From Aphelenchoides besseyi (taxonomy: Eukaryota; Nematoda; Chromadorea; Rhabditida; Aphelenchoididae): DNA of 64,000 nt. The notes beneath the pieces are model-generated. The model had not been told where the DNA came from, did not search any database, and worked only from the letters and a program-made list of their open reading frames with translations. A program made the position numbers and the translations under genes. Location of the stretch: NCBI GenBank assembly GCA_024699855.1, contig JAMPIQ010000001.1, forward strand, positions 9,238,001 to 9,302,000, given 5' to 3'. Shown one piece after another: positions 1 to 12,628 of this stretch (the first letter of the stretch is position 1; the number at the start of each line of letters is the position of its first letter).

Positions 1-320
1 AAGTGAAAAGAATCTGACCGATATGCATTTTGAGTGAAATGAAAGTCATTTCTTCTCGCTGTGAAATGGCCGGTAAGTTCGATTGGTCTTCGGCTCCAAT
101 TTCTGTTCTTTAGATCTTGGCGAACTAATTGACATTGTTTTCGGTTTGATTCGCACAATTCTGAGCATTCTGAGTGAAGTGTTCGAGTCGATGGTCGGCA
201 GTAGAGCCACAAACAAAGTTTGTTTCCGTGTGCTTGTTTCGTAGAAACCGTTTTCTTTAGCCGGTCGAATCTCCTTATGAACCACACACTCCACTGCGTA
301 TCGTGACTCCGATCAAACCC

Positions 321-656
321 TCAACTTCCGATCCTGTTTGTGACAATCAAAATTTGACGGCCATGAAATCTGAAGAGATTCTCGAAAAGAAGAAAGTTGC
401 TTAGTTGTTCAACTTGAAATAAACTCACGATCTGTAGTCGATTTGTTTCATTACCCTTGATCTTAACACTTCGAATGTTTACTCTTGTATACAAGTTTAA
501 TTGATCGATCAGCTTATTGGAGTGATTAAGAGCTGCAGCAATTTTTGTTTTCATTTTTTCAAATGCATCAACTTCATCAAAAGTTGTAAACAAAAATTCT
601 TTCTTAAAACAATGCGATTGAAATAAACCGGTATGTGAGGTCTTGAACGAACACAT
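321..656 (-). CDS. Hypothetical ORF, 111 codons
   Basis: An open frame with its own ATG begins only nine bases after the stop codon of the neighbouring four-helix membrane protein gene on the same strand. The predicted protein is helical and lysine-rich in its first half (around FEKMKTKIAAAL) and hydrophobic near the end. I recognise no family. It could be a second short gene, a 3' UTR frame, or exons of a larger model, since GT and AG pairs occur inside it. Confidence that it is translated is low. Confidence 0.25.
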   Translation of the reverse strand: MCSFKTSHTGLFQSHCFKKEFLFTTFDEVDAFEKMKTKIAAALNHSNKLIDQLNLYTRVNIRSVKIKGNETNRLQIVSLFQVEQLSNFLLFENLFRFHGRQILIVTNRIGS

Positions 657-665
657 TGCTCGTCT

Positions 666-1333
666 TCATTTCAAGTATCCAGTCGACCTCATTGCCGCCC
701 AACTGCTCCAAGCTAACGGTAGATTGAGGAGCAGACGAGCAATAGCCACTTCCATTAAAGATCGAAAAACCACGGGGCGTTGCAATAGGTCGATTTCCGT
801 ATGTGTTTCAAGACTGATAATCGAATAAGCGAGTTCACCGATTTCGAACATGTTCACGAGAATTGCGGCCGCCTAAACGCACTTTAGAACGCTGGTTCTT
901 TGATTGAACTGACCGTAAACCACGCAAACGGAGTGAACAGTCTGTAGGTATTCGTTACAACGCCGATCAGTAACAGAACAGAAACAAAAACTGCAGTTGC
1001 TTGTTGGACAAAAAATGCGGCTAATCGAACATCTGACCACTCAAAAAGTAGACGGAGAGCATGTTGACGAGCAGATGACATCTCCGATGCGGAAATTAAG
1101 TGTGGAAGGTCATTCTCAAACACGTCATGAATGACTGTAGAACTTGTCACCAACCTCAATCCTAATCAGAGAAACGGCGACCAGAGATGCAGAAAACAAG
1201 GACAGCGAAATGTAACCGATTGCTGCAATTACTAGTCCATGCTGAAAATAGCCATTAGAAGACGTTAGTAATCGGAAAGTACCTTGTAACGAACACAAAA
1301 TACACAACGATTGTATTCGTTTATTTTCACCAT
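666..1333 (-). CDS. Small four-helix membrane protein, nematode type
   Basis: Four exons joined by introns of about 40-41 bases give a protein of roughly 165 residues. It starts MVKINEYNRCVFCVRYKHG and has a hydrophobic segment directly after this cysteine-containing N-terminus, then further segments around FVSVLLLIGVV, FAWFTAAILVNMF and VAIARLLLNLPLAW. The layout (short N-terminus with a CxxC-like pair, first helix, four helices in total) resembles small nematode tetraspan proteins of the LAPTM or DUF7027 sort. That assignment is by pattern only. The third intron would use a TTTGAG acceptor, the weakest junction in the model. No substrate or partner can be read from the sequence. Confidence 0.6.
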
Positions 1334-1678
1334 AAGCTCTCTATTGCGTTTGTACGTTTCGGTTAGCTAATGGAAACTCGCAGAAGAATATCGACGTTGC
1401 TCACCGCTCGCAACCTTCGCACATTCCATTTAACGTAAGAAGATCTCGTTGTCATTTCCGTGCCGTTTCTTTGCGCTGGCGGGCGGTTAAACGACGATCT
1501 TTCTGTTAATCTGAACTTTGCGGCTTTCTGCTCTGAACACAAACAATAAATCAAGGAGTAAACATAATCAAAGTTGTTGTTCAAACTCATCACAAGTTTC
1601 ATTTCTTTTTGCAATCTGCGGGTCGCAGTCATTCGACTCTTTTCTTCGAGTCGTTAAGCATTTGGTTCGTGTTTTAAA

Positions 1679-3440
1679 ATGTCTGACAAGACGTACAATG
1701 TAATTGACGACGAACAAGAAACCGATGAGTTGTTCAAAGCCATTGGAAGCTCTTCCAAACAGTCACGGTCTCGCAGTCACTCATCTCCACCATTCAACGA
1801 AACGCGTGTTCTCCAATTCAGCAACAGCACATTTGAAGGCAAGAGGGCCAAGAAGATCGTCACTTTTGCCACGCCACCACGTTTTAATCGAAGCTACGAA
1901 GCGGAAAGTGTAAATCGCGCCGAGACGTTGACTTTGTATCGTCCGACCGAGTTCACTTTGCCGAGAACTGTGCCCGCTGAGGATCCGAGTGTTCAGGTAG
2001 CCACCTCGTTTTGTTTTCTATTTCCACTTATGATTTCAGATCAACTCTTTTGCTAATGCAACAGAAGAAGAAAGCAATTTCCAGTTGTACGAAACTCGGC
2101 CTTCGTTTCGACTCTCCGACAGTCTATCGCCTACAAACTCGGTACTTTAAAGGTCTCTTAACTGATTCTTTTTCTTAGATTCAGAACGTGTCTAAAAAAG
2201 AATCGTTTAAGCTCGAAATCAACTTCTCTGTCGACTTAGCAGTCGATCAAACACAAGCGTCAAGTGACACGTACGTGAATAAGCGGATTTCAGATTTTGT
2301 AAGTCTTTCTGTGGTTGTTCACTTCGAGTTAATTTTCAGGGCGATAGAACTCACGTAATCGCCACTCCGGCATGCAATCCTCAACTAGCAGCATATGAGT
2401 CACAAAGCTTCAGTGGATCGCCGGACAACGCAACTCACGTAATCAACTCGCCGATCATCAAATTGACGCGAAACGAACAAGAAACGTTAACTGAATGTTC
2501 GGTTGATGTATGTTGTCATATGGTGCTTATAAAAAAGTGTTTAGGAAAATGAGATTTCTACGGAGTTTACGTCACAGGGGACCAGTACGTTGACCGCCCA
2601 TTTGTTCGAACAAAGCGCTCATATTGTTGTCAAGAAGCCGCTGTCAACTATCGACGAAATTTCTCCACCCGATCAAAACTCGATTCCACAGACACCAATT
2701 CTTCCAGTAAAAACCGAACCAAACATGACTTTCGATTTGATTACTCCTATTCGACAGCCGGGCAGCTGTGCAAATCGATCGGCCCTTGCCTCCTTGAATC
2801 ACACGTTACTTTCGCTTACAAGTCGTTATAAGAATTCAACGTTGAATCAACACAATATCACGGAAACTCCGGTTAAATGGCGAGAAGAAACAAGCACTTT
2901 GCTTCAACGCTGCAATCCGTTTAATGGTCCCGTCAAATTGAGGTGCATCGACGCAATCAATTGGGCTCAAGAACCGTTGCCACCACCAATTGAACGAAAA
3001 CCGTCGATCTACGTGCCATTGCCGATCGACCAGCGTTGCGATTTGAACGATCCACGATCCAAAGACTCGGATTGGTTGAAAGCTCGTGAGTTTCTTGATT
3101 CGAGAAGTCGATTCTTTTTGTCGATTCAGAGCGTATGGTTGTTCGTGTGATCAACAAGTTCGAAGGGGATATGCGTTTGGCTCGAGATCACATCGTCGAA
3201 TTGCACGCGAAACACGTCCAGAAGATCACACCTCTTGATGAGCGCTCGATGAAATCACTCGAACAACTGAGACAACTGGAGAACAAGTACGAACAACGAT
3301 GGACCTTCCGCAACCAACTGATCGAAGGAATTCGAAAGAAGAAGGACGAAGAAATAGAGGAATTCATTGCATCTGTGAAGTCTCGAGTTGCCACGGCCAT
3401 TGTCAAATTTCAAGTCGAATTTCCAACCAAGGTCGATTAG
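1679..3440 (+). CDS. Coiled-coil protein with TACC-like C-terminus
   Basis: Six exons joined by introns of 37-44 bases, all in phase, give a protein of about 470 residues. The N-terminal and middle parts are low-complexity, rich in Ser, Thr and Pro, with Thr-Pro sites such as ETPVKW and an internal near-repeat (THVIATP and THVINSP). The last ~100 residues are charged and predicted coiled coil (LEQLRQLENKYEQRW, then KKKDEEIEEFI). A disordered N-terminus before a terminal coil, and a motif like the TACC core, suggest a centrosomal/spindle TACC relative such as nematode TAC-1. The coil is shorter than a full TACC domain, so the family call is tentative. A polyadenylation-type AATAAA lies about 55 bases after the stop. 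Confidence 0.6.
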
Positions 3441-5593
3441 TTTTACCGTGATTTCGGTTGTAACATCTTGTACTATAATTAGGGATAAATGTCAAATAAA
3501 ATAGTTCTAAACGTATTTTAACCGCCGCGGTCAAAGTTTAATCAGATTGTAGAAAGTAATTTGGATTTCGGCTCAAGACTTCATTTCGAAATGTGTCTGA
3601 GGACAAGAGAACGTCGCGTTTGGACATCAAAAGGCAAATTAAGAGGACCAGGTGTTTTGTGCCCAAAAAACGAGTATTCCGTTTGGTTTCCATTCGCATT
3701 GGTATTTTTATTCCGTTAAATTGACTTTTATCCTTGTGTAAGTGGCAACTAACGACAATGCAAAGCGTTCGACGTCGCTATTTTTCACGTAAGTCTGCGA
3801 ACTTGTTAATTGATTCTAAACGTTTTGTCGAACATCTTAAGTTCGTCGCGGCAATGAAAAGAAAACGTTTGTCTTTTGGGTCAACAAACCTCAAGGAGTC
3901 CCCAGAGCGAGAATCAAAAGCGACTCAGTAGTTTTCGTTTGACTATCAATTTATCCAAAAAGAAACAAAAAGCCGACTCGGGGATAATCATCGACGGAGA
4001 AACCAAAAAGAGTTGGTGTGGTTGGCCGTGGCATATTCTTCATTACTCACTCATTTCCACGTCCTTTTTGGGCATCTTAGCGCCCTTTTGCGCGATGGAG
4101 TCTCCGGGAACAAGCGAATTAAAAATAATGGACGAGGAAAAAGTTTTTAATTTGGGTTGTTACGCTTATAGATGATCAGTGTGTAACATGGTATTTCAGA
4201 TATGAACATGTATCTACATACCGTTTCGAGTCAATTAGATCAACTGCAAGAACAGCGAAAATTCAGAGATAAGTTGAGGTCGGTTGTTGTAATTGTTGTA
4301 TTCGAAGACCTGAAAGCAAAAGGGCAACTACTGTGGTGATGAGAAAACCTACTGGTCAATTTAATTGAGAAATCGAGTTGCTTCCGTTCAGTTTCTGAGT
4401 CCAATTCAACTACTTTTCTCCCGCTGGCCAACGGTCGAAGTTAAGTACCGTGTGGTCAGTTGGAATTCAATTCGTTTGCATGTTTCCGTCCTTGGCTAAT
4501 TTCCGAACACAAACATTCTGCGACTCTTGTTGTATTTTGGCAATTGATTATAATTAGACGATTGCGTGCTTTTATCTCACCGACATGACCAACAGTCGAA
4601 GTGAACGGCACTACGATTTCGGTACACCAAAGACGTTGACTCCGTGTATATCCCCGACCATCAAAATGGAATCCCCGTGGAATCTGAGTATTCGAAACGA
4701 ACGTCAAGATGACGATCTAGTTAGCAGTTTCACCACACGCTCTTGGTCATCATTCATTGTGGGCCCAATGTAAGATAGGTGTGAGGTTACTTGTAATTTC
4801 TGTTAGTTGAGAAGTGATTGTTTGTGTAGTCGTCGATAAAAAAGTTCTTTTCTTGGAAGTCAAAAGTGCTTTGCAAATGCATTTTGTTTTCGAAACCGTT
4901 GAACTCAACCGGAAAAATGCATGTTCTTTGGCTCACTTTGGTGTCGAGAAGGACGATGAAAAGAAGAGAAACCGCGCGGTTCTTCGAAAGAAAATCCGAA
5001 GGCTGGTTGTTTTTATTAAGACATGATGGCGATTCGAGAGTCCAAAAAGCTTTTTGACCGGAACCTTCTAACAGAGCATTTGCTTGTCCATATTTCTCGG
5101 TCATCCGTAGTTAATATAATGGCATTTATTCTGAGCTTTGGACAAGTTTAGAAGTGTAGAGAATTGAAAAGAAACTGTTTTTTGTCCTAGCAATTTGACG
5201 GAACGGTTTGTTGAAAGATCTCGGAAACCACGTTCACTATCGTTGGCTTAGATTCTCCTTGCAATTAATGGACGTGTTTACGTCATTAATCAAAAAATTG
5301 CTTCGATCTGTTCAGTTTACGATACTCCACGGACAGGAATTTGGAGTTGAAGTGCATTTCGAAATTAACTTTTGAGTTGTCGTAAACTTTTCGTCTTTTT
5401 ACGACCGATTTCTTGTACTTTGGTCGAGTGGTGAAGTTCAAGAGTCAAAACGTGGAATCATGGCTTTCGGACATTCATTTTGAATGCCGTCGAATAGAAC
5501 ATCAGGACTTGTTCTTAGTGTTTTGAGCTTAAAATCGCGTCCTTTCACGATCACGTTGACATTTGTGAGACGATTTCAGTTCAATTTTAAGTG
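3441..5593. other. Gap between TACC-like gene and slo-2; weak ORFs only
   Basis: No family is recognisable. A plus-strand frame starting near 4585 (ATG, 62 codons, ending SSFIVGPM) has protein-like composition and could be an upstream alternative exon of slo-2 or an independent small gene. A frame at about 3876-4175 encodes one hydrophobic stretch (WPWHILHYSLISTSFLGIL). Neither is supported by splice context or conservation that I can see. Confidence 0.3.
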
Positions 5594-8500
5594 ATGACTG
5601 TATTTGATGAAGACGATCAAGAGGATGCCAAGTCGGAATTGTTCGTAAATTTCAATTTGGGGGATCAGGGCGATTTGCTTATTCAGAAAAAGTAACCTTT
5701 AAGTTTAGTGGTCGCATGCAAAGAGGAAACGATGATGTCAAAACAAAAATTCAACAGTATTTTATCGAAAATCATGAGTCGAGTGAGTTTCCAGTTTGAT
5801 TATCTAAATCTCGACTTTAGGTTTACGAATTCGATCTTTCAACTTTTTCATCAAACTATTGTCCTGCATCGTGTACTGTGTTCAGGTGATTTGGAACGAT
5901 GGCAAGCTGCCTGAAAACATTGAAAATCATTTGGTTTTGAACTCAAAGTCCTTGTAACTGCGAAAGCTCACTGTTGGTTGATTTGTTTGGTGTTTAGAAG
6001 CTGTTTAATTTGGACTAATCGAACTTACGGTATTTGGATCTGTCAAGTGACAGTTGCGATTGCAAGCATAATATGCACGATCGTGATCTTCTACATTACT
6101 TTCAAGGTAATCAAACAACCTTAAGTCTGATACTCGTATTGTAGGGTACGCTTTTGCGTCTGTTCACTCACAGTCACTTTCTACTCGAACTTCTTACTGG
6201 AATGCCGTTGATCCTGTCGATTTTTGTGCCAATTTTACGCGATGTGAACGTCCCGATATTTCTAAACTGCTGGATTGCTAATAATCTGCTTCAAGACCTG
6301 TTACATGACATTCATCGTGTTTCTCCCGTACGACATTCGAATCTATCTCGAGAAATTAGCGCTCTGTTCTCTACGTTGGTTTCTTTGAGTTTCATTGGTG
6401 CTTGTGGAATGGAGAGTTTGCAACGTGGTAGTGACAATAAATTCAATTTGTTCACATCTTTCTACTTCGTTACGGCAACATTTTCAACTGTCGGCTACGG
6501 AGATGTAAGCGATCGATAGATAAGTTTCATTCTAAGATTTCAAGGTTACTCCCGACTTGTGGTTCTCCAGACTTTACGTTATAATCCTCATTATCACTGG
6601 TATTTGCGTCTTGCCTAAAAAGGTTTGATTTTGTTCAAACACTTAATTAAGAATATGTTGCAGATTGAAGCATTGACTCAGACGTGGATTGAACGTGAAA
6701 AAGCCGGATTCGATCAGACACAAGGTTTTTCATTGAACAGTCGACATATCGTCGTAACGATTCCACATTTGGACTCAAATTTTGTCAACGACTTTTTGAA
6801 CGAGTTTTATGCTCACAAGAAACATCAAGTAAGTTTTTGTACGTTTCAATCGTCGTATTTTATTTTAGGGTCTTATGATTGTGCTTCTTTGTCCAATGGA
6901 TTTGACTGTCGAGATGCGCAATTTGCTGCGAATTCCACTGTGGTCAGATCGGGTTATCTTCGTTCGTGGCACGGCACTTCGCGACGAGGATTTGGATCGA
7001 GTAAACCTGATGACCGCCAGTGCTTGTTTCATTTTGAGTGCTAGGAACATGGCTGGAATAAGAAAGAAAGAATCAGTAACTCAATAGATAAATGTATATG
7101 ACCTTATGGTTTTAAGGACCAACAAACGATCTTGCGGTCGTGGGCTGTCAAAGACTATGCTCCGGAAGTTCCTCAATACGTTCAAGTGTAAAATTCAAAT
7201 TATGCTGAGCTTAATACACTGCTGAATTGTAGATTTCGAGCTGAAACAAAAATGCACATTGAACACGCTGAATTGGTGAGTTTATTTCTTGTTGGAAAAT
7301 AACTTCGAGTCTTCAGGTCATTTGTGAAGATGAGTTTAAGTGAGTTGGGTTCTTAAAAAAACCTTGAAATCGTCTTTAGATACTCACTTCTGGCAAACAA
7401 CTGCATTTGTCCGGGGATCTCCACGTTTATCACGTTGCTGATGCATACATCCCAAGGAGAGTAGGTGACTTATACGAAGCAAAATTGATCTGTTGGGTTT
7501 TAGAGAAGGCCAGAAATCTTCAGAAGCGTGGCACAGAACTTACGGTTTTCATAGTGGAAATGAAATCTACGATATTTCGGTTCGTGACAGTCGCTTTTTT
7601 GGCGAGTACGTAGGTAAAACGTTCACCTACGCCTCATTTCACGCTCACAGATCGTAAGAAACATTAACGGGTTTGATAGATTGCTCATTTTAGATATGGA
7701 ATTTGCTTGGTTGGAGTTAAGAGCGATGATCGACGCTCACGAATTCAACTTAATCCCGGTCATTCGCATATTGTTCAGAGTAGTGATCGATTCTATTACG
7801 TGAGTAGTGACATAACTCAAAATTATTTCGTTTGTTCAGATAGCTTTGACGAACGAAGAATCATTGTGCGAATTCAAAAAAATGAAACAGAAAACGAACA
7901 TGGCATCGACTATTGCAAACATTGGCAAGTTTACAGCTGAGAAGTAACTTTTTCTTTAGGAAGTGTTGCATTTGAATTGCCACAGGAAGTTCGAGAGGTG
8001 GAAGAAGGAAAATCGAAATGGAAAAAGAAACGGCGACTTCTCCGAAAATCCAAAGGACTTACTACCGGGGATGCAGAGAACTTGTTGAAAATTCAACGAA
8101 AACCAACGTCTCCAGATCGGAAATGTTCAATCGATGCTGTGACCGGAAACGTTCAAACTGATTCTGAAGAAGAAGAGGTCGCTTGTCGCGTGTGTCCTGG
8201 AGTTACGTGTATTGCTGATCAGTTAGTGCGATACATTCTCACACATATTAATGGATTACTTGCAGAGTTGTCAAGAACTATCCACCCGTTAACGTTTATA
8301 TCGGGGCGAATGCTACTTTGTGTCACGTTTTAAAAGAAAAGAAACCACTTTGTTGTCTTCAACTATCCGAGGTATTTTCCAATGAAAAATGAATGAATCG
8401 TCGAATTTCAGTCCTGTGAACATTGTACCTACAGAAATGCAAACCAATATACGTTTCGCAATCGACCGATCATCGTTGCTGCCGATAAAACCAGTGCTGG

Positions 8501-9942
8501 ACTCTACAATCTGTTGTTACCATTACGATCATTCCATTTGCCCGTTCATAACATTCAACCAATCATCTTGCTTTTACAATTGGAAAACCGGGCAACGTAA
8601 GAAATGATTGTCAGATCTGACAGTATTTTTGTTTTTAGACCAAAAGAATCTTTTCTCGAAGGAATCAGTTTCTTTCCCGATATCTATTGGATGCGTGGCA
8701 AAATCTCCAAGTAATCGGTTAATTTTCAACTCTAATACACGTTTTGTAGTTTGGACAATCTTCTAAAAGCTGGGGTCAATACAGCGGAACACGTGATTGT
8801 CGTGAAGGAAGCATCCTTCGATTCGGAAGTTCAATTGGCTGATTGTGGAACGATAATCACAGTACAGAAAATTCATAAGTTAGTTAAAAAGGAAAACTGA
8901 TTAACACGAACTTATGTTCAGAATGTTTCCCAAACTTAAAATTACAACCGAATTGATGACCGAGTCGAATATGCGATTCATGGAGTTTGATGCTACCGAT
9001 CAGTTTGCGTTGCAACAATCTAAATTTGAGAAGGTTGTGCGATCTATAAAATGACAAATAAGAGGGAGTTCAGAAAGAGCGACAACGTGGATCGAGTTTG
9101 GCCTTCATGTTCAGACTCCCGTTTGCAAGTGGCTCCGTTTTTAGTGCTCATATGCTCGATCGTTTACTGTACTATCAGTTGTCTACAATCATCAATTCCT
9201 TTGTTTAGATATCAATCGTTTTTAAAGCCTTATTTGTGTCAGTTCATGAAAATTCTTCTTGGAATCGACAACTCTCCGGGTTCTGGATTTCTAGCGTCCC
9301 TTCAGATAACCGAAAATGATCTATGGATTCGAACGTAAATTTCGGTTTTGTGTAAATTTAAAGTCATGGAATTTAGTTATGGACGTCTGTATCAAAAGTT
9401 GTGTTCTTCAGTAGCCGACATACCCATTGGAATTTATCGTACCGTTCAATCGCCACAACGACAAGCAGTGACAATCGAAATTGAAGATGTAGACGATGAA
9501 ACGCCGCTTAATGAATTAAGAGAAAAACGTCTTCGGTTTCATCGAAACTCCGAAGGTCACGTACATGAAATGGTCAAACAACGAATGCAGACATTTCAGC
9601 TTAATGTTCAACAATACAGTAATCATTGAACAACCTTTTGTTGCTATTCTTTTTGTTTTAGAAGATACATTGGAGCAGAAATCTGACAAGAGAGTTCAAT
9701 ATGTAATCATCAATCCCTCTTTCGACTTGGAGTTGCAAGCTGGAGACTTGATCTACGTTGTTCGAGCACCGATCTTCTCCGAACACGCAAAGAACAAGCG
9801 TATTAACGATCCGCGTGTTGGTTTAAGACGAAAGTCGATTTCACAGCAAGCAACCCACGATCAGACTCCACTTGTGTCCAATATTACGGTCTTTCCTCAA
9901 AATGAGCACAAAATTGTGTCTGACGACCAGTCAGCAAATTGA
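5594..9942 (+). CDS. slo-2: SLO-2/KCNT-type potassium channel
   Basis: This is a high-conductance potassium channel of the Slo2 (KCNT, sodium-activated) family, a tetramer in the plasma membrane of excitable cells. About 25 short exons give roughly 1,050-1,100 residues. In order I see S1 (after [15 protein letters not shown]), S2 ([19 protein letters not shown]), S4-S5 with FLNCWIANN, a pore with [10 protein letters not shown], the first RCK domain ([31 protein letters not shown]), the second RCK domain ([51 protein letters not shown]) and the terminal YVIINP...GDLIYVVR block. The start chosen at 5594 is in frame if a 32-base intron (5692-5723) is removed; this restores alignment with KCNT at the VEFYVNEN-like region. 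Domain order and spacing match the family along its whole length, so it looks functional. Confidence 0.95.
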
Positions 9943-10129
9943 GAGCTTACGACAATAATCGAATTTGCTACCTGGACATTACAAGAACTGTTTTAGGCAA
10001 ATGAGTTGTCTACTTAAGTTCGTTTATTCAATTTCCTCATTGGTAATCGTTTTTTTTCAATAGTAAATTCTCAAGTACTTTGTTTGGATCAAAAACCAAA
10101 TGAAAGACATCATGGATGTGTTGCTTTTA

Positions 10130-11260
10130 TCAGAATCTCCTTATTGGAAGATTGTAGACGGTTATGGCCGCTGTTTTCGTTGTGCTCTTCTGCGAATGTG
10201 TTGGTCGCCTCAGTACTTTCTTTATCAGCGATGTTCTAATGTCCGCACTCATTGCGATGTTTAGCCACGGCATTAAAGCACATACGAGAACCCATTCCAT
10301 CTGTACATCAAATTCATTGAGCCCACGATATAAATGACTCACGTTAAGAACAGCGAGAAGATAGACATCCGGATCACTAATCAGATTCCACGTGCCAACA
10401 TGAGTGATGGCGAGAAGGAAAACGATTGTTGTTTGAATGAAAAGTCGAAAATCTTTTGCAGTCAAAAGCCGAGTGTTTTCGTTCACAGCTCGACGCTTCA
10501 AAATTTGAATACATTTTCTGTGTTTCTCAGAACTTACATTGCAAATGACAATAATCATCACAAATAATGAGCTTATCAATCCAGTTAACAGCGCGGAAAG
10601 TCGAAACCAAAACAAAACGCGGATAAAAACCACATTCGGATCACTTGTTCGTTGTGCCCAATTAAGATTTTGAGCATCAAAATACAAGTTGTAATTTCCG
10701 TTGATACTGTAACCCAAAGAGAACAGGAAACCAAAAAGCCAGCTAATGAGAATCGAACTCTAAAACCAAAATGTTTGTATATATTAATCAGTGACTCACG
10801 TCAAAATATCGAAAATCTTTTTCTTGAGCAACCGTTCGACTCGAAACGACCTTCAATCGATTCACCGCTAAAGTCACATGTTGAACCTAAAATCTGTATA
10901 CCTTCATTCTAAAAGCATTTTGTTTACCAAAGTCAACGCCCACAGCATATTCATCGCTGCTCCAATGAAGCTGTTGAAGGTGTAGTTCAACGGAACACCA
11001 GTCACAATTGAAAGACCACCAATCCCGTGACAAACTAATTGGATGAAATCGGCAATTGAAAGTGAAAGTAAAATTCGCAATGTAATTCGCTTCTTTACTG
11101 TTCCTGTACGCAGCATAGCCTTAAGAACAATATTTCAAAATCTGTTCGTGTCACTTACCAACGACACCAGAATGTGAAGCGGACATGAAATGACCGCTAT
11201 TAGAACGTAAAGACCACCGTTCAAAACAATAAACCAATCGTACGAAACCTGTACACTCAT
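10130..11260 (-). CDS. Seven-helix chemoreceptor-like GPCR
   Basis: Six exons with introns of 39-42 bases give about 308 residues. Hydrophobic segments are spaced as in a seven-helix receptor: GGLYVLIAVISCPLHILV, LSIADFIQLV, NMLWALTLV, LISWLFGFLFSLGY, LTGLISSLFVMIIVI, TIVFLLAITHVG and a last helix ending near MPWLNIAMSADIR. A conserved-looking AVNRLK follows helix 3, the place where DRY-like motifs sit in nematode serpentine receptors. Two GT...AG stretches (starting GTAAGTTCTG and GTGAGTCATT, 42 bases each) are in frame but I treat them as introns. The family is probably one of the nematode chemoreceptor classes (srx or srsx-like), but I cannot pick one. The stop is convergent with slo-2, about 190 bases away. 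Confidence 0.7.
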
Positions 11261-11603
11261 CACTTACAATGCCTTAAAAAGCATGTTTCCGTTTTAAATA
11301 AACGATCTATTGTTCCTTATTGACGACAAACTTAATTGTGTGAAAAAAGGTGTAAGACAACAATCCCTTTGGTCACAGAATAAATTCAATTGTCTCGTGG
11401 ATTTCCGCACATTGACAGCAAACCAGATTTCTCACACTCAACAAGTGACTGCGGTTGTTCACACACAAACTTGCAAAGCAATCGACTTTTGAACTTCCGA
11501 CCACACTCCCTATGTTTCTTTCTATTCGAGTAGGAGAGCTATCTTATTTGTTGCAACCGTTGAATAAACCAAAAAAACTCTTCATTCAAAACTACAAATT
11601 CAA

Positions 11604-12628
11604 TCACAACTTCATTACTAAGCACTGACAAGCTCCGCCGGACTTCATGAATTCGCTCATGTTCACTTCGACCGTATCGTAATCCAATTTCTTTAGTGCT
11701 TCCTTGGTCTTATCACTGACTCCTAGTGGCGAAATCACAGATTTTCGAATTGTGATCGCATTACAAACAAACGCTTCGGCTTCCCCATCCGATACCGCGA
11801 TTGCCGATGGAAGACGACGTTCAATCTAAATGAGCGACTAATCAAGAAGTTCGTGTAATCAAACTTCTTTCTGAGTTGCTGCACTGAACGCTGGCGGATA
11901 CCACAAAGCGGACTGATTACCAACGGGAGTAAAGCACGTATCCAGATGGTAAAAGCGATTCGAAACCAACTCGCAACGAACAATCTCGAATGTACCCATT
12001 TTGCTGATTCGATCGTAAACCTGAAGACCAATTGATTTCAATACAATTGATTAGAACTGACGTTTTTGCTCGATCGTACTCCATATCCAGCCCAAAGTGT
12101 TTTGTAATCCGAGAAGCAGGCGTCACCTCCGCCTTCAAAATACTCCACATAATCGGCACCCATGATTTCGAAGCCGTTTTCTCGGTACCATCGAAGATAA
12201 TGCTCTTGTTCGCCTTGTCGTTCCGGATGTCGGAAGTGTGACAAATAGACTTTGTTTTCGAATACCAAACCACTATTACACACGAATACTTGATCGGGCA
12301 AGTCGGGTTGTTGTTCCAACGTCAATACCTGGAAATGCGATAACAGGAAGCGGAAGTATTCGCAACATTTTTTATGCAATTGGTCACGCAATTTTCTTGT
12401 TAACTTCCAACCAACTCACCTGGACTCCCTGCTTTTCTATTGCTTCCTTCAAATTGCTCCACTGTTTATGACATTTCTCAACATCGACCGTTCCACCCAT
12501 CCACGGATTGATCGCGTACTGAAAACGAACCGAATGAACGTTCAGTTCAATCTTCAAACCTCGACGGTGAAATACTTTGGTGGGACCATGAGAACACGAC
12601 GTAGAACATCAGAGACTGCACGCGTCAT
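11604..12628 (-). CDS. DDAH/amidinotransferase-family hydrolase
   Basis: This belongs to the guanidino-group modifying superfamily (dimethylarginine dimethylaminohydrolase-like), which uses a Cys-His-Glu/Asp triad to hydrolyse methylated arginine or related substrates. The N-terminus carries LMVPPKYFTVEYAINPWM. The core has VFVCNSGLVF and LSHFRHPERQGE, then YFEGGGDACF (acidic catalytic residue region), YHLDTCF (catalytic His) and near the C-terminus KSGGACQCL (catalytic Cys). All active-site positions are present and the length of about 260-280 residues is normal. The start lies a few bases after a TTCAG, which may be a leader-splice acceptor. Whether the substrate is dimethylarginine cannot be settled by eye. 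Confidence 0.85.
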
